From Streptomyces geranii (GTDB lineage: Bacteria > Actinomycetota > Actinomycetes > Streptomycetales > Streptomycetaceae): 64,000 bases of DNA. The translations under genes were made by a program, and so were the position numbers. The DNA lies in contig NZ_PJME01000039.1 in the NCBI RefSeq assembly GCF_002954775.1, positions 1 to 64,000 on the forward strand, given 5' to 3'. The notes beneath the pieces are model-generated. The model was given only the letters and a program-made list of their open reading frames with translations, was not told where the DNA came from and searched no databases. Within the stretch, counting starts at the first letter, position 1; each line of letters begins with the position of its first letter. This document shows, in pieces, positions 1 through 7,648 of this stretch.

Positions 1-77
1 CGCCGGACGGGCTGGGGGTGGCGGGCGTTGCTGGGGAGGGCGGGGGACGGGTGGGTGGGTAAGTCGCGCTGAACGCG

Positions 78-155
78 CTCGTCCTCAATCGCCGGACGGG
101 CTGAAAACCAAGCGCCGGCCGGCACCCCTCAGCCCGTCCGGCGTTTGAGGACGAG
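78..155. repeat. Intergenic inverted repeat of the common Streptomyces type
   Basis: Two 26-base arms (78-103 and 130-155) are reverse complements with a single mismatch and enclose a 26-base spacer. The core is GCCGGACGGGCTG. A truncated copy of the same core opens the window at 1-14. From memory, this sequence family recurs between genes in many Streptomyces chromosomes, where it probably acts as a bidirectional terminator; that function is inferred. Nothing coding is seen in 1-273. Confidence 0.7.
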
Positions 156-214
156 GCCGTCAAGGCCGATCCACCACCCACTCACCCCCGCCTTGCCCAC
201 CCACCCAGGGGGGT

Positions 215-233
215 CTGGGGGCACAGCCCCCAG
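215..233. terminator. Short perfect hairpin downstream of pgi
   Basis: CTGGGGGC-ACA-GCCCCCAG forms a perfect 8-bp stem with a 3-base loop, 41 bases beyond the pgi stop codon. It lacks a T tract, as is usual for Streptomyces terminators. It may end pgi transcription; the function is inferred from position and shape. Confidence 0.5.
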
Positions 234-273
234 GGATGGGACGGGTAGGGGCGGCGGGGGCGAAGAAACTCCC

Positions 274-1926
274 CTACCTCCCGCGCAACTCCCGATACTT
301 CGCAACCAACGCCACCGTAGACGCATCCAACCCCGCCACCCCCACCCCCTCCGTCAACGCCGGCTCAACCCTCTTCGCCAGCACCTTCCCCAACTCAACC
401 CCCCACTGATCGAACGAGTCGATGTCCCACACAGCCCCCTGCACAAACACTTTGTGCTCGTAGAGCGCGATCAACTGGCCGAGCACGGACGGGGTCAGCT
501 CGCGCGCCAGCACGGTCGTCGTCGGGTGGTTGCCCTGGAAGGTCTTGTGGGCGACCAGTTCCTCCGGAACCCCCTCCCCCCGCACCTCCTCCGGCGTCTT
601 CCCGAACGCCAGCGCCTGCGTCTGCGCGAAGAAGTTGGCCATCAACAGGTCGTGCTGCCCCCGGAGTTCCTCGCTCAACTCCCCCACCGGCGAAGCGAAC
701 CCGATGAAGTCCGCCGGGATCAGCTTCGTCCCCTGGTGGATCAACTGGTAGTACGCGTGCTGCCCGTTCGTCCCCGGCGTACCCCACACCACCGGCCCCG
801 TCTCCCACTCCACCGGCACCCCGTCCCGCCCCACCGACTTGCCGTTGGACTCCATGTCCAACTGCTGCAGGTACGCCGTGAACTTGGACAGGTAGTGCGA
901 GTAGGGCAGCACCGCATGCGACTGCGCACCGAGGAAATTGCCGTACCAGATGCCCAACAGACCCAGCAGCAGCGGCGCGTTCTCCTCCGCCGGAGCCGTC
1001 CGGAAGTGCTCGTCGACCAGCGCGAAGCCGTCCAGCATCTCCCGGAAGCGGTCCGGGCCGATGGCGATCATCAGCGACAGGCCGATCGCCGAGTCGTAGG
1101 AGTAGCGTCCGCCGACCCAGTCCCAGAACTCGAACATGTTCGCCGTGTCGATCCCGAAGTCGCCGACCTTGCCGGAGTTCGTCGACAGCGCCACGAAGTG
1201 CTTCGCGACCGCCGCCTCCTCACCCCCGAGCCCCGCGACCAGCCAGGACCGGGCCGAGGTCGCGTTGGTGATCGTCTCGATCGTCGTGAACGTCTTCGAC
1301 GCGACGATGAACAGCGTCTCGGCCGGGTCCAGGTCCCGCACGGCCTCGTGCAGGTCGGCGCCGTCGACGTTCGACACGAAACGGAACGTCAACTCCCGTG
1401 CGGTGAAAGCCCGCAGGGCCTCGTAGGCCATCGCCGGACCGAGGTCGGAGCCGCCGATGCCGATGTTGACGACGTTCTTGATGCGCCGACCCGTGTGCCC
1501 GGTCCACTCGCCCGAACGCACCCGGTCCGCGAAGGCGGCCATCCTGTCGAGGACCGCGTGCACGGCCGGCACGACGTTCTCCCCGTCGACCTCGACCACC
1601 GCACCCCGCGGCGCCCGCAGCGCGGTGTGCAGGACGGCCCGGTCCTCGGTCGTGTTGATCCGCTCGCCCCGGAACATGGCGTCCCGCAGCCCGGCCACGT
1701 CCGTCACCGCCGCCAGCTCGCGCAGCAGCCGCAGTGTCTCGTCGGTGACGAGGTGCTTGGAGTAGTCGATGTGCAGATCACCGACCTGGAGCGTGTACCC
1801 CGTGCCGCGCCCGGGGTCGGTCGCGAACAGGTCCCGCAGATGGGTGTCCGCCAGCTCCTCCTGGTGCTTGGCCAGTGCCGTCCACTCGGGCGTCTGGTTG
1901 AGCCTGCTACGGCTGTCTGCGTTCAT
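274..1926 (-). CDS. pgi: Glucose-6-phosphate isomerase
   Basis: Cytosolic enzyme that interconverts glucose 6-phosphate and fructose 6-phosphate in glycolysis, gluconeogenesis and the pentose phosphate cycle. The 550-residue product has the usual bacterial length. It carries the phosphosugar-binding SIS signature GIGGSDLG at about residues 156-163, GGRYSYDSAIGL in the middle, and the C-terminal signature SFDQWGVELGK. The ATG at 1926 is chosen because a purine-rich GGAAG lies just upstream; the in-frame sequence further upstream has no family similarity. It stands 55 bases downstream of the MFS transporter gene and close to the triose-phosphate genes, so central carbon genes cluster here. The identification is secure. 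Confidence 0.97.
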   Translation of the reverse strand: MNADSRSRLNQTPEWTALAKHQEELADTHLRDLFATDPGRGTGYTLQVGDLHIDYSKHLVTDETLRLLRELAAVTDVAGLRDAMFRGERINTTEDRAVLHTALRAPRGAVVEVDGENVVPAVHAVLDRMAAFADRVRSGEWTGHTGRRIKNVVNIGIGGSDLGPAMAYEALRAFTARELTFRFVSNVDGADLHEAVRDLDPAETLFIVASKTFTTIETITNATSARSWLVAGLGGEEAAVAKHFVALSTNSGKVGDFGIDTANMFEFWDWVGGRYSYDSAIGLSLMIAIGPDRFREMLDGFALVDEHFRTAPAEENAPLLLGLLGIWYGNFLGAQSHAVLPYSHYLSKFTAYLQQLDMESNGKSVGRDGVPVEWETGPVVWGTPGTNGQHAYYQLIHQGTKLIPADFIGFASPVGELSEELRGQHDLLMANFFAQTQALAFGKTPEEVRGEGVPEELVAHKTFQGNHPTTTVLARELTPSVLGQLIALYEHKVFVQGAVWDIDSFDQWGVELGKVLAKRVEPALTEGVGVAGLDASTVALVAKYRELRGR

Positions 1927-1981
1927 CTCGGACTTCCGCCTCTTTCGTGCCTGTGCTGCCGGTCTCGACCGAGCCAATCGA

Positions 1982-3265
1982 TCAGCTCGGTCGGCGCGTT
2001 GGATGAGCTGTGGTCGTACCGTCGACGTCTTCTCGTCCAACAACAGATACGTCGGACTTCAGCGCCGGTATCAGTGCGGCGACCGACAGGATGAAGAAAC
2101 CGGCGGCCAGCAGCGCCGGTGTGTTCAGTCCCCACGCCGTCGCGACAGCCCCGCCGAGCAGCGCGCCCACGGGTGCTCCGGCGACCGCCAGCGTGCGGAA
2201 GGCCGAGCTGACCCGGCCCAGCATCCCGGCGGGGCTGCGGCTCTGCATCAGGGTCGTCGTGTTGACGTTCCACACCATCCCCATCAGCCCGAACACCCCC
2301 AGGGCGACCACCAGCGCGACCAGGCTGCGCACCGAGCCCATGACGACCAGCGCGCCGATCTGCGTCGTACCGGCCAGCACCACCGCTCGTATGCGCCCGA
2401 GCCGCTCCACCAGCCGGCCGTTCAGCGCGCCGCCCGCGAGGCTGCCGACGGTGTACGCGGTCATCGCCGCCGCATACCCTCCGTTGCCCGCGTCCAGCCA
2501 GCCGGTCACCAGCAGCACCATGGTGGCGATGAGAGCGCCCATGCCGACGTTGCACAGTGCCGTCGCCGCGCACAGGCCCCGCAGCGGTCCGTCCCGCCAC
2601 AGGGTGCGCAGGCCGGCCGTGATCTCCGTGCGCAGGGTGCTGCCCGCCGGTCTCGGTGCCCGCGCGGGCGGGCCCGTCCGCAGGGAGGCGACCAGGGCTG
2701 CCCCGATCAGGAAGGTGACGGCGTCGACCGCGAACGGGACGGCCGCTCCCAGCACGATCAGGACCGGCACCACCGGTCCGGCCAGCAGGCCGCCCGCTAT
2801 GCGCTGACCGGTCATCAGACGGGCGTTCGCACCGCCGAGCGCCTCCTTGTCGACCAAGGTGGGCAGCAGGGCCGTAGAGGCGTTGTCGAAGAGGGTCTGG
2901 AGAGTGGTCAGCGCCAGGGCGAGGGCGATGAGCAGGCCGATCGAGGCGTGGCCGAGGCCGACGGCCACGGCGAAGCAGGCGACCAGCAGGCCTCGTAGCG
3001 CGTCGACCGTCCACATCGCGCGCCGCTGGTCCACCCGGTCCGCGACCGCACCGCCGAGGAGTCCGAAGAGCAGCCAGGGCAGATAGCCGCAGGCCGTCAC
3101 GGCGGCGATGAGCAGCGGCTGGTCGGTGAGGGTCGTGGCGAGCAGGGGCAGGGCGGCCGTGCGCAGCGCGTCGCCGAAGCTGGAGAGGACGGCGGCGCTC
3201 CACAGCCGCCCGAATCCCCCGCGCCACGCGGGCGCACACGCTCCCGCCGTCTCGACCGTCGTCAC
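1982..3265 (-). CDS. MFS transporter behind a DNA-damage-type promoter
   Basis: Polytopic inner-membrane protein of 427 residues with about 12 hydrophobic segments. The loop motif GGAVADRVDQRR after the second segment is typical of major facilitator drug-efflux proteins of the enterobactin/macrolide exporter type. The GTG at 3265 follows a good AGGGGGA ribosome-binding site. A longer reading frame would begin inside the promoter at 3297-3319, which supports this start. That promoter, TTGTCAGTG-N8-TACGGT, is of the damage-inducible kind, so the exporter may be induced by genotoxic compounds. The substrate cannot be read from the sequence. Confidence 0.88.
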   Translation of the reverse strand: MTTVETAGACAPAWRGGFGRLWSAAVLSSFGDALRTAALPLLATTLTDQPLLIAAVTACGYLPWLLFGLLGGAVADRVDQRRAMWTVDALRGLLVACFAVAVGLGHASIGLLIALALALTTLQTLFDNASTALLPTLVDKEALGGANARLMTGQRIAGGLLAGPVVPVLIVLGAAVPFAVDAVTFLIGAALVASLRTGPPARAPRPAGSTLRTEITAGLRTLWRDGPLRGLCAATALCNVGMGALIATMVLLVTGWLDAGNGGYAAAMTAYTVGSLAGGALNGRLVERLGRIRAVVLAGTTQIGALVVMGSVRSLVALVVALGVFGLMGMVWNVNTTTLMQSRSPAGMLGRVSSAFRTLAVAGAPVGALLGGAVATAWGLNTPALLAAGFFILSVAALIPALKSDVSVVGREDVDGTTTAHPTRRPS

Positions 3266-3296
3266 CGATCCCCCTCGTGGTTCGCCCGATGCACAA

Positions 3297-3319
3297 ACCG
3301 TAGAGGGCAGCACTGACAA
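3297..3319 (-). promoter_or_regulatory. RecA-NDp/PafBC-type promoter of the MFS gene
   Basis: The minus strand reads TTGTCAGTGCT-N6-TACGGT, which fits the damage promoter consensus TTGTCRGTG-N8-TANNNT exactly. The predicted transcription start is near 3290, leaving a leader of about 25 bases that contains the ribosome-binding site for the GTG at 3265. Confidence 0.72.
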
Positions 3320-3359
3320 TCGGCCGGGGAGCCGGTGTGCGACGCCCCGTCAGACGGCT

Positions 3360-3390
3360 CCGGCCAGGCACCTGTTCGGTGCCTGGCCGG
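3360..3390 (-). terminator. Hairpin terminator after the RbpA-family gene
   Basis: A perfect 13-bp stem, CCGGCCAGGCACC paired with its complement across a TGTTC loop, starts 10 bases after the stop codon of the RbpA-family gene. It separates that gene from the promoter of the MFS gene. Confidence 0.75.
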
Positions 3391-3400
3391 CCGTCAATTC

Positions 3401-3736
3401 CTAGATCTCGCCCCGCAGTTTGGCGAGCGCCTCGGCGAGGATCGCCTCGCCGTCCGCGTCGCTGCGTCGCTCCCGTACATACGCCAGGTGCGTCTTGTAC
3501 GGCTCGGTGCGCGGCGGGTCCGGCGGGTTGTCCCGGTCCTGTCCGGCGGGAAAGCCGCAGCGCGGGCAGTCCCAGGTGTCGGGGACCTGCGCGTCGCTGG
3601 CGAAGCTGGGCTGCGTCTCGTGCCCGTTGGAGCACCAGAAGGAGATGCGCAGCCGTGGCGCGGACTCGCCACGCTCGGCCTCGCCCATCGGCCCCGCCCC
3701 GACCCGGCTTCCTCGGATCGCGTTGCCACTTGCCAC
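3401..3736 (-). CDS. RNA polymerase-binding protein, RbpA family (paralogue type)
   Basis: Small (111 aa) actinobacterial RNA polymerase-binding protein. RbpA proteins bind the primary sigma factor and core polymerase and stabilise the open complex. Seen here are a Cys/His zinc-knuckle pattern (C-x3-H ... CPRC, residues about 35-60) and a C-terminal helix with TH-x5-ERR, the sigma-interacting region of RbpA. The sequence differs from the main Streptomyces RbpA by a different N-terminus and a shorter tail, so it is probably the second copy that has been called RbpB; that assignment is from memory. The GTG at 3736 has a GGGAG site 8 bases upstream. It is a single gene followed by a strong hairpin. 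Confidence 0.85.
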   Translation of the reverse strand: MASGNAIRGSRVGAGPMGEAERGESAPRLRISFWCSNGHETQPSFASDAQVPDTWDCPRCGFPAGQDRDNPPDPPRTEPYKTHLAYVRERRSDADGEAILAEALAKLRGEI

Positions 3737-3865
3737 GGTCGTAACTCCCTGCGTAATGGTGCCGCGAAGCGAGTCGGCGTTTTCGCTTCGTTGCGAGCGC
3801 CTCAGTCTACGTAAGGCCCAACGCGCGTCCAGTGCTTCGAGTTACAGGCCCGCAGCAAGACGCAA

Positions 3866-3910
3866 GCCCCATGATAGGCCGCCCTTGGCGGGGCGTACCG
3901 AACATGGGGC
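3866..3910 (-). terminator. Probable terminator downstream of secG
   Basis: GCCCCATG at 3866-3873 pairs with CATGGGGC at 3903-3910, with a further GCC/GGC-rich hairpin inside the loop. It lies about 70 bases after the secG stop, and no other gene is visible in 3737-3979. The role is inferred. Confidence 0.45.
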
Positions 3911-3979
3911 CTTACGTGCGGAATGTGCGTGCGTAATGTGCTGTCGTACCGGTATTTGACGACCGGTGTCAGCCGCTGA

Positions 3980-4216
3980 TCAGTTGTTCACCTTCATCAG
4001 GATGCCGAGCACCACAATGCACGCGAACCACAGCAGACCGAGCACCACGGTGATGCGGTCGAGGTTGCGCTCGGCGACCGAGGAGCCGCCGACGGACGAC
4101 TGCATGCCGCCACCGAACATGTCGGAGAGGCCGCCGCCCTTCCCCTTGTGCATCAGCACGAGCAGCATCAGCAGCAGGCTGAAGACGATCAGGGCGATCG
4201 AGAACCCCAAAACCAC
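3980..4216 (-). CDS. secG: Preprotein translocase subunit SecG
   Basis: 78-residue membrane protein with two hydrophobic helices (about residues 3-22 and 55-75) separated by a glycine-rich loop containing GKGGGLSDMFGGG, the SecG signature. It forms the SecYEG channel with SecY and SecE and assists SecA-driven export. The GTG at 4216 follows GAGGAAG at slightly long spacing. As in other Streptomyces, it lies directly downstream of tpiA on the same strand, so it may be transcribed with the glycolytic genes. Length and motif are typical. Confidence 0.95.
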   Translation of the reverse strand: MVLGFSIALIVFSLLLMLLVLMHKGKGGGLSDMFGGGMQSSVGGSSVAERNLDRITVVLGLLWFACIVVLGILMKVNN

Positions 4217-4336
4217 GGCTGGACCAACTTCCTCGGATTCTGATGGACGGGGATCGCGACCTAATTCCTGGACGTCCTGCCCAATTTTTTGGCCACGATC
4301 CCCGCCAGGGTACGACGGATCTCCGCTAGCGCATAC

Positions 4337-5113
4337 TCACTGGTCGCGGAAGCGCACGATCTTGACGAACTCATCGGCGTCCAGGGCGGCACCGCCGACC
4401 AGTGCGCCGTCGATGTCGGGCTTGGCCATGATCTCGGCGACGTTCCCGGACTTCACGGAGCCGCCGTACTGGATGCGTACGGCGTCGGCGACGTCCTGCG
4501 AGTACAGCTCGGCGAGCTTGGCGCGGATCGCGGCGCAGACCTCCTGGGCGTCGTCGGCGCCACAGACCTTGCCGGTGCCGATGGCCCAGACGGGCTCGTA
4601 GGCGATGACAACGGTCTCGGCCTGCTCGGCCGGGAGGTCCTTGAGGCCGCCCTCGACCTGGGCGAGCGTGTGGGCGACGTGGTTGCCCGCCTCACGGACC
4701 TCCAGCTCCTCGCCGACGCACAGGATCGGGGTGAGGCCGTGCTTGTAGGCGACCTTCACCTTGGCGTTGACGAGTTCGTCGGTCTCGTTGTGGTACTGGC
4801 GGCGCTCCGAGTGGCCGATCGCCACGTAGGTGCACTTGAGCTTGGCCAGCATCGGGCCCGAGATCTCGCCCGTGTAGGCGCCCGAGTCGTGCGCGGAGAT
4901 GTCCTGGGCGCCGTACTTGATCTTGAGCTTGTCGCCGTCGACCAGGGTCTGTACCGAGCGCAGGTCGGTGAAGGGCGGCAGGACCGCGACCTCACAGGCC
5001 TCGTAGTCCTTGTCCGCGAGAGCGAAGGCGAGCTTCTGGACGTGGGCGATGGCCTCAAGGTGGTTGAGGTTCATCTTCCAGTTGCCCGCCATCAGCGGCG
5101 TGCGAGTGGTCAT
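4337..5113 (-). CDS. tpiA: Triosephosphate isomerase
   Basis: Cytosolic enzyme that interconverts dihydroxyacetone phosphate and glyceraldehyde 3-phosphate. The 258-residue TIM barrel shows GNWKMN at the N-terminus with the substrate Lys, the catalytic His in IGHSERR, and the catalytic Glu in AYEPVWAIGTG. The phosphate loop GGSVKSGN follows. The ATG at 5113 has GGAGGA within the end of pgk, and only 6 bases separate the genes, so pgk and tpiA are co-transcribed and probably translationally linked. Confidence 0.97.
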   Translation of the reverse strand: MTTRTPLMAGNWKMNLNHLEAIAHVQKLAFALADKDYEACEVAVLPPFTDLRSVQTLVDGDKLKIKYGAQDISAHDSGAYTGEISGPMLAKLKCTYVAIGHSERRQYHNETDELVNAKVKVAYKHGLTPILCVGEELEVREAGNHVAHTLAQVEGGLKDLPAEQAETVVIAYEPVWAIGTGKVCGADDAQEVCAAIRAKLAELYSQDVADAVRIQYGGSVKSGNVAEIMAKPDIDGALVGGAALDADEFVKIVRFRDQ

Positions 5114-5119
5114 GCTGGG

Positions 5120-6331
5120 TCAGTCCTCCAGTGCGGCGAGGCCGGGGAGCGTCTTGCCCTCTAGGTATTCGAGGGAGGCGCCGCCGCCGGTCGAGATGTG
5201 GCCGAATGCGGTTTCGTCGAAGCCCAGGATGCGTACGGCGGCGGCTGAGTCGCCGCCTCCGACGACCGTGAAGGCCGGGGAGTCGAGGAGGGCCTGGGCG
5301 ACGGCCTTGGTGCCCTCGGCGTAGTCGGGGTGCTCGAAGACGCCCATGGGACCGTTCCAGAAGACGGTGGCCGCGTCGGCGAGCTTGGAGGCGTACAGCG
5401 TGCTGGACTCCGGACCGATGTCCAGGCCCATCTGGTCGGCCGGGACGGCGTCCGCGGTGACGGTGGTGGGGTCGGTGGGCGCCTTGGCCTTCAGGTCGGG
5501 GAAGCCCCCGGAGACCACGACGTCGACCGGGACGATCAGCTCGACGCCGTTCTTCTCGGCGCGCGCGATGTACTCCTGGACGGCCGGGATCTGGTCCTCC
5601 TGAAGGAGGGAGGCGCCGATCTCGTGGCCCTGGGCCTTGAGGAAGGTGTAGGCCATGCCGCCGCCGATGAGGATGCGGTCGGCCTTGCCGAGCAGTTGGT
5701 CGATGACGGCGAGCTTGTCGGAGACCTTGGCGCCGCCGAGCGCGACCACGTACGGGCGCTGCACGTCGTCGGTGAGCTTCTTCAGGACGCCGACCTCGGT
5801 GGCGATGAGGTAACCGGCGTAGTGCGGCAGCCGGGCCGGCAGGTCGTACACGGAGGCGTGCTTGCGGTGCACGGCACCGAAGCCGTCACCCACGTAGACG
5901 TCCGCGAGGGCGGCCAGCTGATCGGCGAACTCGCCGCGCTCGGTGTCGTCCTTCGACGTCTCACCGGCGTTGAAGCGCAGGTTCTCGATCACCGCGGTCT
6001 GGCCCGGCTGGAGGCCGCTCACGGCGGCGTGGGCGGCGGGGCCGACCGTGTCCTGGGCGAAGGCCACGGGGGCGCCCAGGAGTTCACCGAGGCGCTCGGC
6101 GGCGGGCAGCAGGGAGAAGGCGGGGTCCGGGGCGCCCTTGGGGCGGCCCAGGTGGGAGGCGACCACGACCTTGGCGCCGGCGTCCGCGAGGGCCTTGACG
6201 GTGGGCAGGACGGCCCGGATGCGGCCGTCGTCGGTGATGAGGCCGTCGGCCAGCGGGACGTTCAGGTCGGCGCGGACGAAGACCCGCTTGCCGTCGACTC
6301 CTTCGGCGAGGAGTTCGTCGATCGTCTTCAT
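5120..6331 (-). CDS. pgk: Phosphoglycerate kinase
   Basis: Cytosolic kinase that transfers the acyl phosphate of 1,3-bisphosphoglycerate to ADP. The 403-residue protein has the N-terminal signature KRVFVRADLNVP (about residues 14-25), HLGRPKG, the hinge region, and the C-terminal nucleotide loop VGGGDSAAA. Length is normal. The gene lies between gap (133 bases upstream, with a hairpin between them) and tpiA (6 bases downstream). The ATG at 6331 is preceded by a weak AAGGGGG-like stretch. Confidence 0.97.
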   Translation of the reverse strand: MKTIDELLAEGVDGKRVFVRADLNVPLADGLITDDGRIRAVLPTVKALADAGAKVVVASHLGRPKGAPDPAFSLLPAAERLGELLGAPVAFAQDTVGPAAHAAVSGLQPGQTAVIENLRFNAGETSKDDTERGEFADQLAALADVYVGDGFGAVHRKHASVYDLPARLPHYAGYLIATEVGVLKKLTDDVQRPYVVALGGAKVSDKLAVIDQLLGKADRILIGGGMAYTFLKAQGHEIGASLLQEDQIPAVQEYIARAEKNGVELIVPVDVVVSGGFPDLKAKAPTDPTTVTADAVPADQMGLDIGPESSTLYASKLADAATVFWNGPMGVFEHPDYAEGTKAVAQALLDSPAFTVVGGGDSAAAVRILGFDETAFGHISTGGGASLEYLEGKTLPGLAALED

Positions 6332-6393
6332 GAAAGGGGGCTCCTAAGGAAGGGCTCTTTTGTCCGGGAGGGGCTGGATCGATCAGCACGCGC

Positions 6394-6437
6394 CACAGGG
6401 CTCGGGCAACGCCTCCTCGCGTCGCCCGAGCCCTGTG
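6394..6437 (-). terminator. Hairpin between gap and pgk
   Basis: CACAGGGCTCGGGC (6394-6407) pairs perfectly with 6424-6437, giving a 14-bp stem about 28 bases past the gap stop codon. It probably ends or attenuates gap transcription, so gap can be expressed at a different level from pgk and tpiA. Confidence 0.7.
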
Positions 6438-6464
6438 CTCACATCGAAGTGCCTGCTCCGTGAC

Positions 6465-7469
<1,005 letters not shown>

Positions 7470-7490
7470 GAACCGATCTCCTCGTTGGTA

Positions 7491-7510
7491 CGCCGGCTTT
7501 CGTGCCGGCG
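7491..7510. promoter_or_regulatory. Inverted repeat upstream of gap
   Basis: CGCCGGC-TTTCGT-GCCGGCG is a perfect 7-bp inverted repeat with a 6-base centre, 22 bases before the gap start codon. It could be a repressor site or a 5' leader hairpin. No known binding protein is recognised. Confidence 0.35.
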
Positions 7511-7593
7511 AGTTGTATGGGATGTCCCCGACCGCCTACGACCCTACCTCCCTGAGGCCCCGGTGGTGACATCGAGATGCCCCATACACGGCA

Positions 7594-7631
7594 GGGCGGT
7601 CCGTACCCGCCAGTAGGGGTACGGACCGCCC
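7594..7631 (-). terminator. Strong terminator of the M14 carboxypeptidase gene
   Basis: A perfect 15-bp stem (GGGCGGTCCGTACCC and its complement) with an 8-base loop sits 18 bases after the carboxypeptidase stop codon, before the gap upstream region. Confidence 0.82.
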
Positions 7632-7648
7632 ATTGAACAGCCCTTCGA

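Noticed and set aside
145..2094. A 649-residue open frame antisense to pgi
   Set aside because: It is a by-product of G/C-rich third codon positions of pgi on the other strand. The composition is Arg/Pro/Leu-rich with no domain, and pgi is unmistakable.
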